NCBI GenBank assembly: GCA_913056275.1
Contig: CAJXLP010000001.1
Location: forward strand, 240,001-304,000
DNA: 64,000 bases
Direction: 5' to 3'
DNA from: an uncultured Mycoplasmatota bacterium
GTDB taxonomy: Bacteria > Bacillota_I > Bacilli_A > Izemoplasmatales > Izemoplasmataceae
The number at the start of each line of letters is the position of its first letter. The first letter of the stretch is position 1. Shown here piece by piece: positions 18,720 to 27,257 of the stretch. The position numbers and the translations under genes were made by a program. A model generated the notes under the pieces. That model was not told where the DNA came from and searched no databases. It worked only from the letters and a program-made list of their open reading frames with translations.

Positions 18720-19781
18720 ATGAAAGAGCGTCTCGACGCGATTGTCGCGCGCTACCAAGACATTCAAACGGCTCTATCTCAACCCGACATTGCCACAGAC
18801 ATTGATCGGATGACGAAACTCTCCAAAGAGTTGAGTAGCTTAGAGCCCACGGTCGACGCGTACAATACATACCAAGACTTAGAAAAACAACTGGCTGATC
18901 TCAAAGAAATCACGACGGATGAAGACCCGGAAATGCGGGAATGGGCGCACAGTGAAATGCCCCCGGTTAAAGAAGCCATCACGAAGCAAGAAGCGTTGCT
19001 GCAAAAACTACTCGTCCCCAAAGATCCCAACGATGACAAAAACATCATCATGGAAATACGGGGGGCTGCGGGCGGAGATGAAGCCAACATTTTTGCCGGC
19101 GATTTATTTCGCATGTATACCAAATATTTTGAACATCAAGGCTTCAAATATGAGGTCATTCAAGCCGTTGAAAATGAAGGCGGTGGCTATTCACAAATCG
19201 AACTTTCGATCACTGGAAATGGGCCTTACAAATACTTGAAATATGAATCGGGAGCCCACCGTGTGCAACGGGTCCCCCAAACTGAATCACAAGGGCGTGT
19301 GCATACTTCAACCGCAACCGTGATTGTCTTACCGGAAGCTGAAGCCATTGATTTTGAACTCGACATGAACGAACTGCGCATCGATACTTACCGCTCCAGT
19401 GGAAACGGCGGTCAAAGTGTTAATACGACCGATTCGGCCGTCCGCATTACCCATGAGCCGAGTGGCACCGTGGTTACCTGTCAAGATGGAAAAAGTCAAC
19501 ACGAAAACAAAGCCACCGCATTACGCGTTATGCGTTCTCGGTTGTATGATCAGTTGCAGCAAGACCAATTGAAAAAAGCCGGCGATGAACGCCGCAGTAA
19601 AATTGGAACCGGCGACCGAAGTGAGAAAATCCGGACTTATAATTACCCGCAAAACCGCATTACTGATCACCGGATTGGCTTTACAATTCAGCAATTAGAC
19701 CGCGTCATGGAAGGCAAACTCGAGCCAATCATTGAGGCATTAATTGACGAAGAACTTGCCCGAAAGTTGAGTGGTGAATAA
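18720..19781 (+). CDS. prfA: Peptide chain release factor 1
   Basis: RF1 recognises UAA and UAG stop codons and triggers peptidyl-tRNA hydrolysis. The 353-residue protein carries the catalytic GGQ loop in RSSGNGGQSVNTTDSAVRI and the usual helical domain 1. The glutamine is the target of PrmC, encoded next and overlapping. The ATG has TGAGGTGA upstream. Both prfA and stop codon use (TAA, TAG and TGA) are in line with the standard code. Confidence 0.97.
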   Translation: MKERLDAIVARYQDIQTALSQPDIATDIDRMTKLSKELSSLEPTVDAYNTYQDLEKQLADLKEITTDEDPEMREWAHSEMPPVKEAITKQEALLQKLLVPKDPNDDKNIIMEIRGAAGGDEANIFAGDLFRMYTKYFEHQGFKYEVIQAVENEGGGYSQIELSITGNGPYKYLKYESGAHRVQRVPQTESQGRVHTSTATVIVLPEAEAIDFELDMNELRIDTYRSSGNGGQSVNTTDSAVRITHEPSGTVVTCQDGKSQHENKATALRVMRSRLYDQLQQDQLKKAGDERRSKIGTGDRSEKIRTYNYPQNRITDHRIGFTIQQLDRVMEGKLEPIIEALIDEELARKLSGE

Positions 19782-20631
19782 TTTGCCAAGTTATAAAAAA
19801 GTGCTTCAAGTTAACGAAAACTACGCCCGCGATAATGGCAAAGAACCGTCTGCCATCAAACAATTACTCATGCATCATGGGCCGTTAACAGCCACCGAAT
19901 ATTACCTCCGGCAAGCTGATGCGATGGATGATGCGAACTACCAAGCATTTTTAAAAGACGTCGACGCCTACATTAAAAATGACGTGCCGGTCCAACACCT
20001 AATTGGCTATGAAATATTTTTTGGTCATCCCTTTAAAGTGAATCAAGACGTCTTGATTCCTCGGTTTGAAACGGAAGAACTGGTGACCCACACACTCGAT
20101 TACATCGATACCTTTTTTTCCCATAAAAAGTTACGTATCGCTGACATTGGGACGGGCTCAGGTTGTATTGGGTTGACCCTTAAAAAAGAATCCCCAGAGC
20201 TCTCTCTTACGTGTACTGATATTTCTAAAAAAGCGTTAAAAGTGGCCGCTGAAAATGCGCAGGCATTGGATGTGGATGCCACCTTTTTAGACGGAAACAT
20301 GTGCGAACCATTAGGCGGATTAGATAAATTTGATATCATTGTTTCGAACCCGCCCTATTTAAAAGACACCGAGCCCATTGCTCCAATCGTCAAAGATCAT
20401 GAACCAAGCGAAGCGCTTTATGGCGGTGTTGATGGGCTGGTCTATTACCGGCAGTTGTTCAATACGGTCGAACCCATCTTGAATACCCCCTACATGATTG
20501 CTTTAGAGCATGGGTATGACACAGCTAAACCCATTCGTAAATTAATTAAAAAAACACTCAAAGATGTCACCATCGTGCAGAAGAAAGATATGCAAGGGCG
20601 CGATCGGATGACATTTGTTTTTAAAAAATAA
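19771..20631 (+). CDS. prmC: Release factor glutamine methyltransferase PrmC
   Basis: PrmC methylates the GGQ glutamine of release factors using S-adenosylmethionine. The protein (up to 286 residues) has an N-terminal helical domain and a Rossmann methyltransferase with IADIGTGSGCIGLTL and the catalytic VSNPPYL motif. It overlaps prfA. The start is uncertain: GTG 19771, GTG 19774 or TTG 19783; the last is supported by GTGGTGA a few bases upstream. Confidence 0.94.
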   Translation: MVNNLPSYKKVLQVNENYARDNGKEPSAIKQLLMHHGPLTATEYYLRQADAMDDANYQAFLKDVDAYIKNDVPVQHLIGYEIFFGHPFKVNQDVLIPRFETEELVTHTLDYIDTFFSHKKLRIADIGTGSGCIGLTLKKESPELSLTCTDISKKALKVAAENAQALDVDATFLDGNMCEPLGGLDKFDIIVSNPPYLKDTEPIAPIVKDHEPSEALYGGVDGLVYYRQLFNTVEPILNTPYMIALEHGYDTAKPIRKLIKKTLKDVTIVQKKDMQGRDRMTFVFKK

Positions 20632-20649
20632 TGAAGTGAGGATTTCTGG

Positions 20650-22731
20650 TTGAAAAAACTTGTTATCGTTGAATCACCCTCCAAATCAAAAACCATCAAT
20701 CAATATCTTGGAAGTGACTATGAAGTGATGTCTTCAAAAGGTCACATCCGAGATTTGGCGATTGCCAAACAAGGCGGTCTTGGACTCGATATTGACAATG
20801 GATTCGAACCCATATATACCGTTATCAAAGGGAAAGAATCGATGGTCTCAAGTCTCAAAAAAGCGGCTAAAAATGCTGATGAAATTTATCTTGCGACTGA
20901 CCCCGACCGCGAAGGAGAAGCGATTAGCTGGCACTTGCGCGAAGTCTTAGGGATGGATGGCAAGCAATATTTCCGAGTCATCTTCAACGAAGTGACACGG
21001 GACGCCATTGAAGAGGCGTTTAAACATCCTAGACCCATCGATGATGGATTAGTCTCGTCACAAGAAACCCGGCGTATCTTAGACCGTATTATCGGCTTTA
21101 AGCTATCCAAACTTTTACAAAACAAAATCAAATCTAAATCTGCAGGCCGTGTGCAATCGGTCGCTCTAAAGATTCTCGTTGAACGGGAAAAAGAAGTGCA
21201 AGCGTTCGTCCCAGAAGAATACTGGAAGATCAAAGTGGATTTTCCTGGGTTTGAAGCAGAACTGCGAAAAATCGATGGCAAAAAAGCCAAACTCCCCGAT
21301 CAAGCCGCTGCGGATGCAGCGGTGGCCAAACTGACGGGCGAATTTTTAGTGTCCCGCTATGAAACAAAAGATCGCAAACGGGCCAGTAAACCAGCCTTCA
21401 TTACGTCCACCTTACAGCAAGAAGCTTCGAATAAACTGAGCATGACCTCGCAACGGACAATGATGGTTGCGCAAAAGCTTTACGAAGGCATTCAACTCGG
21501 CGATGAAACAGTTGGTCTGATCACGTACATGCGAACTGATTCAACGCGCTTATCCCAAACGTTTGTCGCCCCAGCAATGGCGCATATTAAAGAGTCTTAC
21601 GGTGACAAATATGTGGGGACTCCCAAATTTTCCGCTTCCAAAAATGCCCAAGACGCCCATGAAGCCATCCGGCCGACGTCGATACAGCGGACGCCTGAAT
21701 CATTAAAATCAATTCTCTCAAAAGATGAATATAAGATTTACCGGTTGATTTATAGTCGCGCGGTTGCCTCACTCATGAGTAGTGCAGTCATTAAAGGCAC
21801 CACACTTGATCTAGAAAATGCAGGCATGCTGTTTGAAGCCAAAGCTCAATCGCTCGATTTTGATGGGTATTTAAAAGTGTATGGCGATTACGAAAAAGTG
21901 GAAACAACGATTTTACCACCGTTTGATGTGAATGATCACTTAAAGGCGACGCAAGTCACGCCGTCTCAACATTTCACGCAACCACCGCCCCGGTATACGG
22001 AAGCCAAGCTCATTAAAACCATGGAAGCCTTAGGCATTGGCCGACCATCCACGTATTCACAAACCGTATCGACCTTGAAAAAACGAAACTACATTGCGAT
22101 TGAAGAGAAAAAATTCATCCCCACCGAGCAAGGCATCTTGACGGTTGATAAGTTGGATGATTTCTTCAACTCAATCATCAACGTTGACTACACGGCCCAA
22201 ATGGAACAATTGCTGGACGACATTGCCTCTACCGGCAAAGATCATTTAAAGGTTGTGGCAGATTTTTACAATGAGTTTACGCCATTGGTCGATAAAGCCA
22301 GCAAGGAAATGAAGAAAAAAGAACCGAAATTAACGGGTGAAATGTGTCCGAAATGTGGCTCACCCATGGTCTTCAGAGAATCCCGTTACGGAACCTTTGA
22401 AGCGTGCAGCGGATATCCCGATTGTAAATACATCAAACCCACAGGCGATGAGCCCAGTGAACCTGTGAATACGGGCATCAAATGCCCGGTCTGTAAAAAG
22501 GGTGACATTGTTGAGCGGGTCGCCAAAAAAGGCCGCAATAAAGGCAACGTCTTTTACGCGTGCAACAACTTCCCAAAATGCAAAACCATTCTAAAAGGAA
22601 AACCGACTGGCGAATACTGTGAAAACTGCGATCAACCGATGGTCGAACTGGATGATGGTAGCATTGTCTGTAATGATGTCGAAGCCTGCAGCGGCGGGAA
22701 AGAAGCGCAAAAAGAGGCGCCCGTATCCTAA
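20650..22731 (+). CDS. topA: DNA topoisomerase I
   Basis: Type IA topoisomerase that relaxes negative supercoils through a covalent 5'-phosphotyrosine. The 693-residue protein begins KKLVIVESPSKSKTI (Toprim domain), with TDPDREGEAISWHL and the active-site Tyr at about residue 293 in TYMRTDSTRLS. Three C-terminal zinc ribbons are seen: CPKCG..CSGYPDC, CPVC..CNNFPKC and CENC..CNDVEAC. The start is TTG, preceded by AGTGAGGA. It is 18 bases after prmC and ends the prfA operon; a weak AT-rich hairpin (22749-22766) may end transcription. Confidence 0.96.
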   Translation: MKKLVIVESPSKSKTINQYLGSDYEVMSSKGHIRDLAIAKQGGLGLDIDNGFEPIYTVIKGKESMVSSLKKAAKNADEIYLATDPDREGEAISWHLREVLGMDGKQYFRVIFNEVTRDAIEEAFKHPRPIDDGLVSSQETRRILDRIIGFKLSKLLQNKIKSKSAGRVQSVALKILVEREKEVQAFVPEEYWKIKVDFPGFEAELRKIDGKKAKLPDQAAADAAVAKLTGEFLVSRYETKDRKRASKPAFITSTLQQEASNKLSMTSQRTMMVAQKLYEGIQLGDETVGLITYMRTDSTRLSQTFVAPAMAHIKESYGDKYVGTPKFSASKNAQDAHEAIRPTSIQRTPESLKSILSKDEYKIYRLIYSRAVASLMSSAVIKGTTLDLENAGMLFEAKAQSLDFDGYLKVYGDYEKVETTILPPFDVNDHLKATQVTPSQHFTQPPPRYTEAKLIKTMEALGIGRPSTYSQTVSTLKKRNYIAIEEKKFIPTEQGILTVDKLDDFFNSIINVDYTAQMEQLLDDIASTGKDHLKVVADFYNEFTPLVDKASKEMKKKEPKLTGEMCPKCGSPMVFRESRYGTFEACSGYPDCKYIKPTGDEPSEPVNTGIKCPVCKKGDIVERVAKKGRNKGNVFYACNNFPKCKTILKGKPTGEYCENCDQPMVELDDGSIVCNDVEACSGGKEAQKEAPVS

Positions 22732-22777
22732 CTTGAATAAGTTGAATGAATTATCGAATAATTTTTAGGTCATTTTA

Positions 22778-22806
22778 TTGACAACCTTAAAAGTGCTTGC
22801 TATTAT
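22778..22806 (+). promoter_or_regulatory. Strong promoter of a small RNA candidate
   Basis: TTGACA at 22778-22783 and TATTAT at 22801-22806, spaced by exactly 17 bases, in the topA-ftsY gap. Transcription should start near 22813, at the foot of a hairpin. Confidence 0.82.
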
Positions 22807-22812
22807 TAAGGT

Positions 22813-22920
22813 GCAATCGAAAGATTGTAGACTTATCCCTTACATAGCATGGTGAATAATAAAACTATTATTCACACATCCCCTTCCTTAAATCCGCCGA
22901 AAGGCGGATTTTCCCTTTTT
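22813..22920 (+). ncRNA. Candidate small regulatory RNA of about 105 nt
   Basis: Between topA and ftsY a consensus promoter and a clear terminator bracket a short region with no reading frame or ribosome site. The predicted transcript folds into three hairpins: CAATC-GAAA-GATTG at its 5' end (22814-22827), a perfect 10-bp stem GTGAATAATA/TATTATTCAC with AAAC loop (22852-22875), and the terminator AATCCGCC-GAAA-GGCGGATT plus T tract (22891-22920). The linkers are C/U-rich (TTATCCCTTAC and CATCCCCTTCCTT), complementary to ribosome binding sites. It lacks the SRP RNA, tmRNA, 6S and RNase P signatures I know. It could also be an attenuated leader, but ftsY has its own promoter downstream. Confidence 0.6.
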
Positions 22921-22936
22921 ATGGGGATTTTTTATA

Positions 22937-22945
22937 TGCTATAAT
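22937..22945 (+). promoter_or_regulatory. Extended -10 promoter of ftsY
   Basis: TGC-TATAAT at 22937-22945 forms an extended -10 element; no good -35 box is seen. The last base of the -10 is nine bases from the ftsY ATG, so the transcript would be leaderless or nearly so. Confidence 0.6.
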
Positions 22946-22954
22946 TGACACGCT

Positions 22955-23896
22955 ATGGGAATATTTAAACGATTATTTCAAACGAAAAAAGGTGCTGAAA
23001 AAGCGCGCAAATATCAAATGGGATTGCAGAATACCACGCTATCTGATGAGTCTTTGCGGGCCCTTTTTAAATGGCCGATCAAGGATGATTTTTACAGTGA
23101 ATTAGAAGAAACGCTGATACTTGCTGATACCGGAATGAATACAGCTTTAAAAATTAGTGATGATCTCGCTAAAGCAGTTAAAAAGAAACGTGTGGATTCT
23201 ACGGATGCCTTGAAAGAAGCCTTTGTTGAAGTCATGCGTACCCGATATATTCCGGTTGAAACTCTCGGTAATCACCACTTTGAAGTGCATTTTATCATGG
23301 GTGTGAACGGCGTTGGTAAAACCACGACCATCGGTAAACTTGCGCACCGCTATCTCGCAGAGGGCCACTCAGTCATGGTCATTGCAGGGGATACATTTAG
23401 AGCCGGTGCAATTGCCCAGTTAAAAATTTGGGCTGACCGCACTGGCGCGGCTTTTTATGCCAAAGACGCCTTATCTGATCCGTCTAGTGTGGTCTATGAA
23501 GGATTGGAAAAAGCGAAAGAACTGGGTATTGATAAAGTGCTTATCGATACCGCTGGAAGATTACACAATAAGCAAAATTTGATGCAAGAACTCGAAAAAA
23601 TGGTCCGCGTGGTCAAACGCTTTGATGAGTTTGCCCCCCATCAACGCTGGCTCGTCTTGGATGCAACCACGGGCCAAAACGGCATGGCTCAAGCCAAAGT
23701 ATTCCATGAGGTGGCCGATTTAAACGGCATTGTCTTAACGAAAATTGACGGGACAGCCAAAGGTGGTATCATCTTCGCCATTTATGATCAGTTTTCCATT
23801 CCCATTCGGTATGTTGGACTCGGTGAATCGGTCGACGATCTTGAACCGTTTGATATTGAGAGTTATCTAGCTGGATGGCTCGGGGAGAGTTTTTAA
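22955..23896 (+). CDS. ftsY: Signal recognition particle receptor FtsY
   Basis: FtsY is the membrane-associated GTPase that docks SRP-ribosome complexes at the Sec translocon. The 313-residue protein starts MGIFKRLFQTKK, a typical amphipathic membrane-targeting start, and lacks the long acidic A domain. The NG domain has GVNGVGKTTTIGKLAHR (G1), DTAGRLHN (G3) and TKIDGTAKGG (G4). No ribosome site precedes the ATG. Its stop overlaps the ylxM ATG by one base (TAATG). Together with ylxM and ffh it forms the SRP operon. Confidence 0.95.
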   Translation: MGIFKRLFQTKKGAEKARKYQMGLQNTTLSDESLRALFKWPIKDDFYSELEETLILADTGMNTALKISDDLAKAVKKKRVDSTDALKEAFVEVMRTRYIPVETLGNHHFEVHFIMGVNGVGKTTTIGKLAHRYLAEGHSVMVIAGDTFRAGAIAQLKIWADRTGAAFYAKDALSDPSSVVYEGLEKAKELGIDKVLIDTAGRLHNKQNLMQELEKMVRVVKRFDEFAPHQRWLVLDATTGQNGMAQAKVFHEVADLNGIVLTKIDGTAKGGIIFAIYDQFSIPIRYVGLGESVDDLEPFDIESYLAGWLGESF

Positions 23897-24216
23897 TGGA
23901 TGCGACGCGTTTGTCATATTTATCCCAGTTATACGATTTGTATCATCCGTTACTGACCGATAAAAAGCGGTCGATTGCCGATGCCACGTTTACGAGAGAT
24001 TTATCACTCAGTGAGATTGCCGAAGCGTTAAAGATCTCACGGTCTGCCGTCCAAGATCACTTGCAAAAATCAATCGCAAAACTTGAAGAGTTAGAAGCAT
24101 CACTGGGATTTTTAGCCCTCTTAAACCAGCAAGAATCGCTTTTAAATGCGCTGGAAAAGACGTCGCTTTCAGACGCTCAAAAAGCGCTCATTAAACAATT
24201 GAAGGAGGTGATTTAA
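23896..24216 (+). CDS. ylxM: YlxM-like putative DNA-binding protein of the SRP operon
   Basis: This 106-residue protein has a helix-turn-helix of sigma-70 region 4 type (LSLSEIAEALKISRSAVQDHLQKS) and matches the YlxM/p13 family found beside ffh across Firmicutes. In Streptococcus mutans YlxM modulates the SRP GTPase cycle. ATG 23896 overlaps the ftsY stop, and its own stop overlaps the ffh ATG, also by one base. An upstream in-frame start exists inside ftsY but is less likely. Confidence 0.85.
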   Translation: MDATRLSYLSQLYDLYHPLLTDKKRSIADATFTRDLSLSEIAEALKISRSAVQDHLQKSIAKLEELEASLGFLALLNQQESLLNALEKTSLSDAQKALIKQLKEVI

Positions 24217-25607
24217 TGGCATTTGATTCATTAGCCAGTAAACTTCAAATGGCCGTCCGCCGGGTGACCGGTAAAGGCCGCTTAAGTGAAAAAGACATCG
24301 AAGGCATGTTACGGGAAATTCGCTTATCGCTCCTCGAAGCGGATGTAAACTTAAATGTCGTTAAACATTTTTCCGCAAAAATAAAAGAGGAAGCACTAGG
24401 TGCCCACATTCTCAAAGGTCTCAACCCGTCCCAACAAGTTATCAAAGTTGTCAAAGATAATTTAACTGAAATGCTTGGCGGCAGTGAAACGCCATTTGTT
24501 ACAGACACCAAAACAACCCGCGTTATCTTATCGGGTCTGCAAGGGTCTGGGAAAACAACATCGGCCGCCAAGCTCGCAAGTTTTATGGCCAAGCATCACG
24601 CAAAAACTCCGTTACTGGTGGCGCTTGATGTGTACCGACCAGCTGCCATTGATCAGTTAAAAACACTCGGTGAAGATTTAAACGTTCCCGTTTATGAAGA
24701 AGGCACGGACGTTGACCCCGTCATCATTGCTAAGAATGCGTTAAAATATGCCGATAAACATGGCCATGACGCGTTAATTTTTGATACCGCAGGCCGGTTA
24801 CACATTGATGAGTCGATGATCGATGAAATCAAAGCCATTCACCAAACCGTTAATCCGACCCACGCCTTTTTAGTGTTGGATGCGATGACTGGACAAGATG
24901 CCGTGAATGTGGCGAAACATTTTGCCGATCACCTTACGTTAACAGGTGCCGTTTTAACGAAATTTGATGGCGATACACGAGGCGGGGCCGCGCTTTCCCT
25001 TCGCCATGTGGCAGCTGTTCCGATTGTCTTTATGGGGGTTGGCGAAAAAACGAGCGATCTTGAGAAGTTCTATCCAGAACGGATTGCTGAACGCATTCTC
25101 GGGATGGGCGACGTATTAACTCTCGTTGATAAAGTCAGTGAAAATGTCTCAGAAGCCGACATGATGAACATGATGGAAAAAATGACATCTGGCCATTACA
25201 ATTTTGATGACTTTTACAAGCAACTGAAAATGATTAAACGCATGGGCTCTATTGGGGGCTTAATGAAACTCATTCCTGGCATGAATAAAATGCTTAACAG
25301 CGCCAATGTGGATGAATCGCGGCTGGCGTCGATTGAGGCACTCATTCAATCGATGACCAAAAAAGAGCGCAAAGACCCAGGCTTGATAAAAAAAAGTGCC
25401 AATCGCCGGCGGCGAGTCGCACATGGGTCGGGGCGAAGTGTGGCTGATTTAAACCGGCTGATCACCTCGTTTGATCAGCAAATGCAAATGGTCAAACGCA
25501 TGGGGTCGATGGATCCGTCGGCGATGGCCCAAAATCCGGGAGCCATGATGCCCAAGCAAAAGGTTAAAAAAGGAAAAGGAAAAAATCGAGGAGGCTTTCG
25601 CTTTTAA
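24216..25607 (+). CDS. ffh: Signal recognition particle protein Ffh
   Basis: Ffh binds signal sequences and SRP RNA and pairs with FtsY. The 463-residue protein has the N domain, the G domain with GLQGSGKTTSAAKLA, DTAGRLHIDE and TKFDGDTRGG, and the methionine-rich M domain after about residue 295 (GHYNFDDFYKQLKMIKRMGS and the RNA-binding SANRRRRVAHGSG). AAGGAGGTG precedes its ATG. Its stop codon is inside the terminator stem shared with the convergent gene. Confidence 0.96.
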   Translation: MAFDSLASKLQMAVRRVTGKGRLSEKDIEGMLREIRLSLLEADVNLNVVKHFSAKIKEEALGAHILKGLNPSQQVIKVVKDNLTEMLGGSETPFVTDTKTTRVILSGLQGSGKTTSAAKLASFMAKHHAKTPLLVALDVYRPAAIDQLKTLGEDLNVPVYEEGTDVDPVIIAKNALKYADKHGHDALIFDTAGRLHIDESMIDEIKAIHQTVNPTHAFLVLDAMTGQDAVNVAKHFADHLTLTGAVLTKFDGDTRGGAALSLRHVAAVPIVFMGVGEKTSDLEKFYPERIAERILGMGDVLTLVDKVSENVSEADMMNMMEKMTSGHYNFDDFYKQLKMIKRMGSIGGLMKLIPGMNKMLNSANVDESRLASIEALIQSMTKKERKDPGLIKKSANRRRRVAHGSGRSVADLNRLITSFDQQMQMVKRMGSMDPSAMAQNPGAMMPKQKVKKGKGKNRGGFRF

Positions 25608-25619
25608 GCCTCCTTTTTT
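25590..25619. terminator. Bidirectional terminator shared by ffh and the HAD phosphatase
   Basis: GGAGGCTT / AAGCCTCC stem (25590-25613) around a TCGCTTTT loop, with T6 after it and A-rich sequence before. Both stop codons lie in the loop and second arm; the two coding regions overlap by four bases. Confidence 0.88.
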
Positions 25620-26422
25620 AATAGCTGATCGAGATGATACTCGATGGCGTTTTCTTGATTCGATTTCGGGGAGACGATATCGGCAGCCGCTTTAGCGGCA
25701 GGATGGCCATTATTCATGGCAATGCCGAGGCCGGCCCATTTCAACATTTCAATGTCGTTATGACCATCACCAAATGCGATGGTATCAGATTGTTTAAATC
25801 CTAAGTAACTTGAGACCCCTTTTAACGCCTCTCCTTTATTGGTTTTTGGGGTAAATATTTCGATGACATCGGTCTCATCATTCCCCCAGTTCCTTGAGAG
25901 AATGATGTCCCGGTAATGGGCATCAATGTAGGCTTCGATTTTATCTCCGTTGCCTTTATTTGCTAGAGCAATAAAGCCATTAGTTGGACCCGGAAGTGTT
26001 TCTTCAAAAGGGCCAACAGTCAACGTTGAAAATTCATTTAAATGTAAAAACGGATACAGATCTTTATCGTCTGCGAGTAAATACACATTGTCTTGAATCT
26101 CACAAAATGCATTCGTAATGAGTGATTCGTTGGCTTTGAAAATGTTTAACACCGCTTCTTTATCCAACCAGATGTGTTGGTCGGGAAACGCAGGATCGTG
26201 TTTGGACGTAATGATTCCACCGTTAAAATTAATCAGCGGTGTTTGTAACTGCAATGCGTCATAAAAGTGATCACTGCTACGAAACGGCCGACCAGTGGCA
26301 ATCACCACGGTGTGTCCAGCGGTTTGAACGTTGAGTAAATAGTCCCGGGTTTCGTCTTTAAGCGTATACCAGTCATAGAGCAATGTGCCATCTAAATCTA
26401 GAGCAATGAGTTTTTTTTGCAT
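25604..26422 (-). CDS. Cof-type HAD-superfamily phosphatase
   Basis: A 272-residue HAD hydrolase of the Cof/IIB type, which dephosphorylates sugar phosphates, flavin mononucleotide or similar small molecules; the substrate is not defined. The nucleophile motif I is LDLDGTLLYD (two Asp), motif II is VIATGRP, and motif IV is FGDGHNDIEML. The cap domain lies in the middle (C2B type). It is convergent with ffh and divergent from the membrane protein at 26526. GAGGTGACGCG precedes its ATG. Confidence 0.88.
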   Translation of the reverse strand: MQKKLIALDLDGTLLYDWYTLKDETRDYLLNVQTAGHTVVIATGRPFRSSDHFYDALQLQTPLINFNGGIITSKHDPAFPDQHIWLDKEAVLNIFKANESLITNAFCEIQDNVYLLADDKDLYPFLHLNEFSTLTVGPFEETLPGPTNGFIALANKGNGDKIEAYIDAHYRDIILSRNWGNDETDVIEIFTPKTNKGEALKGVSSYLGFKQSDTIAFGDGHNDIEMLKWAGLGIAMNNGHPAAKAAADIVSPKSNQENAIEYHLDQLLKKEA

Positions 26423-26500
26423 CGCGTCACCTCAGAAAGTATTATCGCACAGCCATCCATCTGAGGCAATGCGCCGCGCAGAGAACTCAGTCCTCTGTGA

Positions 26501-26506
26501 TATAAT
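26501..26506 (+). promoter_or_regulatory. -10 box of the 26.5-29.6 kb operon
   Basis: TATAAT stands 20 bases before the GTG of the next gene with GGAGGA between. An imperfect repeat CAGAG..CTCTG (26479-26497) lies in the -35 zone, with no clear -35 box. Confidence 0.5.
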
Positions 26507-26525
26507 TTTACACGGAGGATGGCGT

Positions 26526-27257
26526 GTGATAATTGATTTTCAAACCGTGCTTAGCTTTATTATTGGACTCACGTTCGGGATGGTTTTATTTACGTTGTTG
26601 TATACCGTATTCTTCGTTCGAGGATTGCGAATTAAACCGACTCTAAACGCGCAAGACCCCATGGCTGAGAGTACCTTAAAAGCAGCGTTAAAAGACGCGA
26701 CTGATCGCATGCTTGAGGCTCAAAAGGCTGATGGTTTTTTTGATGCATTTATCGATTCATCCAAAGCATTGACCGAAGAGATTGCTGTGTATTACTACCC
26801 GGAGTCACGGCACCCGATGATGGAACTCTCCGTGGAAGAACTGTTACAACTGGATGATTACATTCACGACCGGATTGCCAAAACCTTGAATAAGGGTTTG
26901 TTTAAAAATGTTAAACATGTCCGCGTTGCCAAATTCATGGAACTCATTGACTTTAAACGCAAACTTGATAACCAAAAATGGATGAAAGTCCTATCGGACC
27001 GACGGACTCGAAAAACGCTGGAAGCCACACTCAGTGTGGTCAACGCGTTCAATCCCATTTATTGGTTTAGAAAACTAGTCATTAAAACGAGCATTACCGC
27101 GCTCAACCGACAAATTGCCAAAACGATGTTGGCTGTAGTTGCCGAAGAAACAAGTCGAGTGTACTCGAAAAGTGTGTTTAATGAGACGATTGATTATGAC
27201 TTAGTGGAGCGCGAAATCAAACGATTGGATGAGGCGATATCGGATGAAGACGATTAA
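26526..27257 (+). CDS. Unknown protein with one N-terminal membrane helix
   Basis: I do not recognise this family. From GTG 26526 (GGAGGA six bases upstream) it is 243 residues. One strong transmembrane helix (about residues 8-30, VLSFIIGLTFGMVLFTLLYTV region) is followed by a mostly helical, charged cytoplasmic part with a middle segment rich in Lys/Arg and an acidic end (ISDEDD). It overlaps the thioredoxin gene by 14 bases, so it is the first gene of a tightly packed unit with a YtpP-like thioredoxin and SftA. A role in envelope or division is only a guess from that context. A longer frame reaches to 26385 but runs antisense to the HAD gene start and lacks a ribosome site. Confidence 0.75.
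   Translation: MIIDFQTVLSFIIGLTFGMVLFTLLYTVFFVRGLRIKPTLNAQDPMAESTLKAALKDATDRMLEAQKADGFFDAFIDSSKALTEEIAVYYYPESRHPMMELSVEELLQLDDYIHDRIAKTLNKGLFKNVKHVRVAKFMELIDFKRKLDNQKWMKVLSDRRTRKTLEATLSVVNAFNPIYWFRKLVIKTSITALNRQIAKTMLAVVAEETSRVYSKSVFNETIDYDLVEREIKRLDEAISDEDD

Noticed and set aside
22813..22920. SRP RNA gene, because it lies next to ftsY and ffh
   Set aside because: The conserved SRP Alu/S-domain core with GGAAGCAG and its tetraloop helix is missing.
26385..26525. Longer N terminus for the unknown membrane protein
   Set aside because: It runs antisense into the HAD phosphatase start and through the -10 box, while GTG 26526 has an ideal ribosome site.
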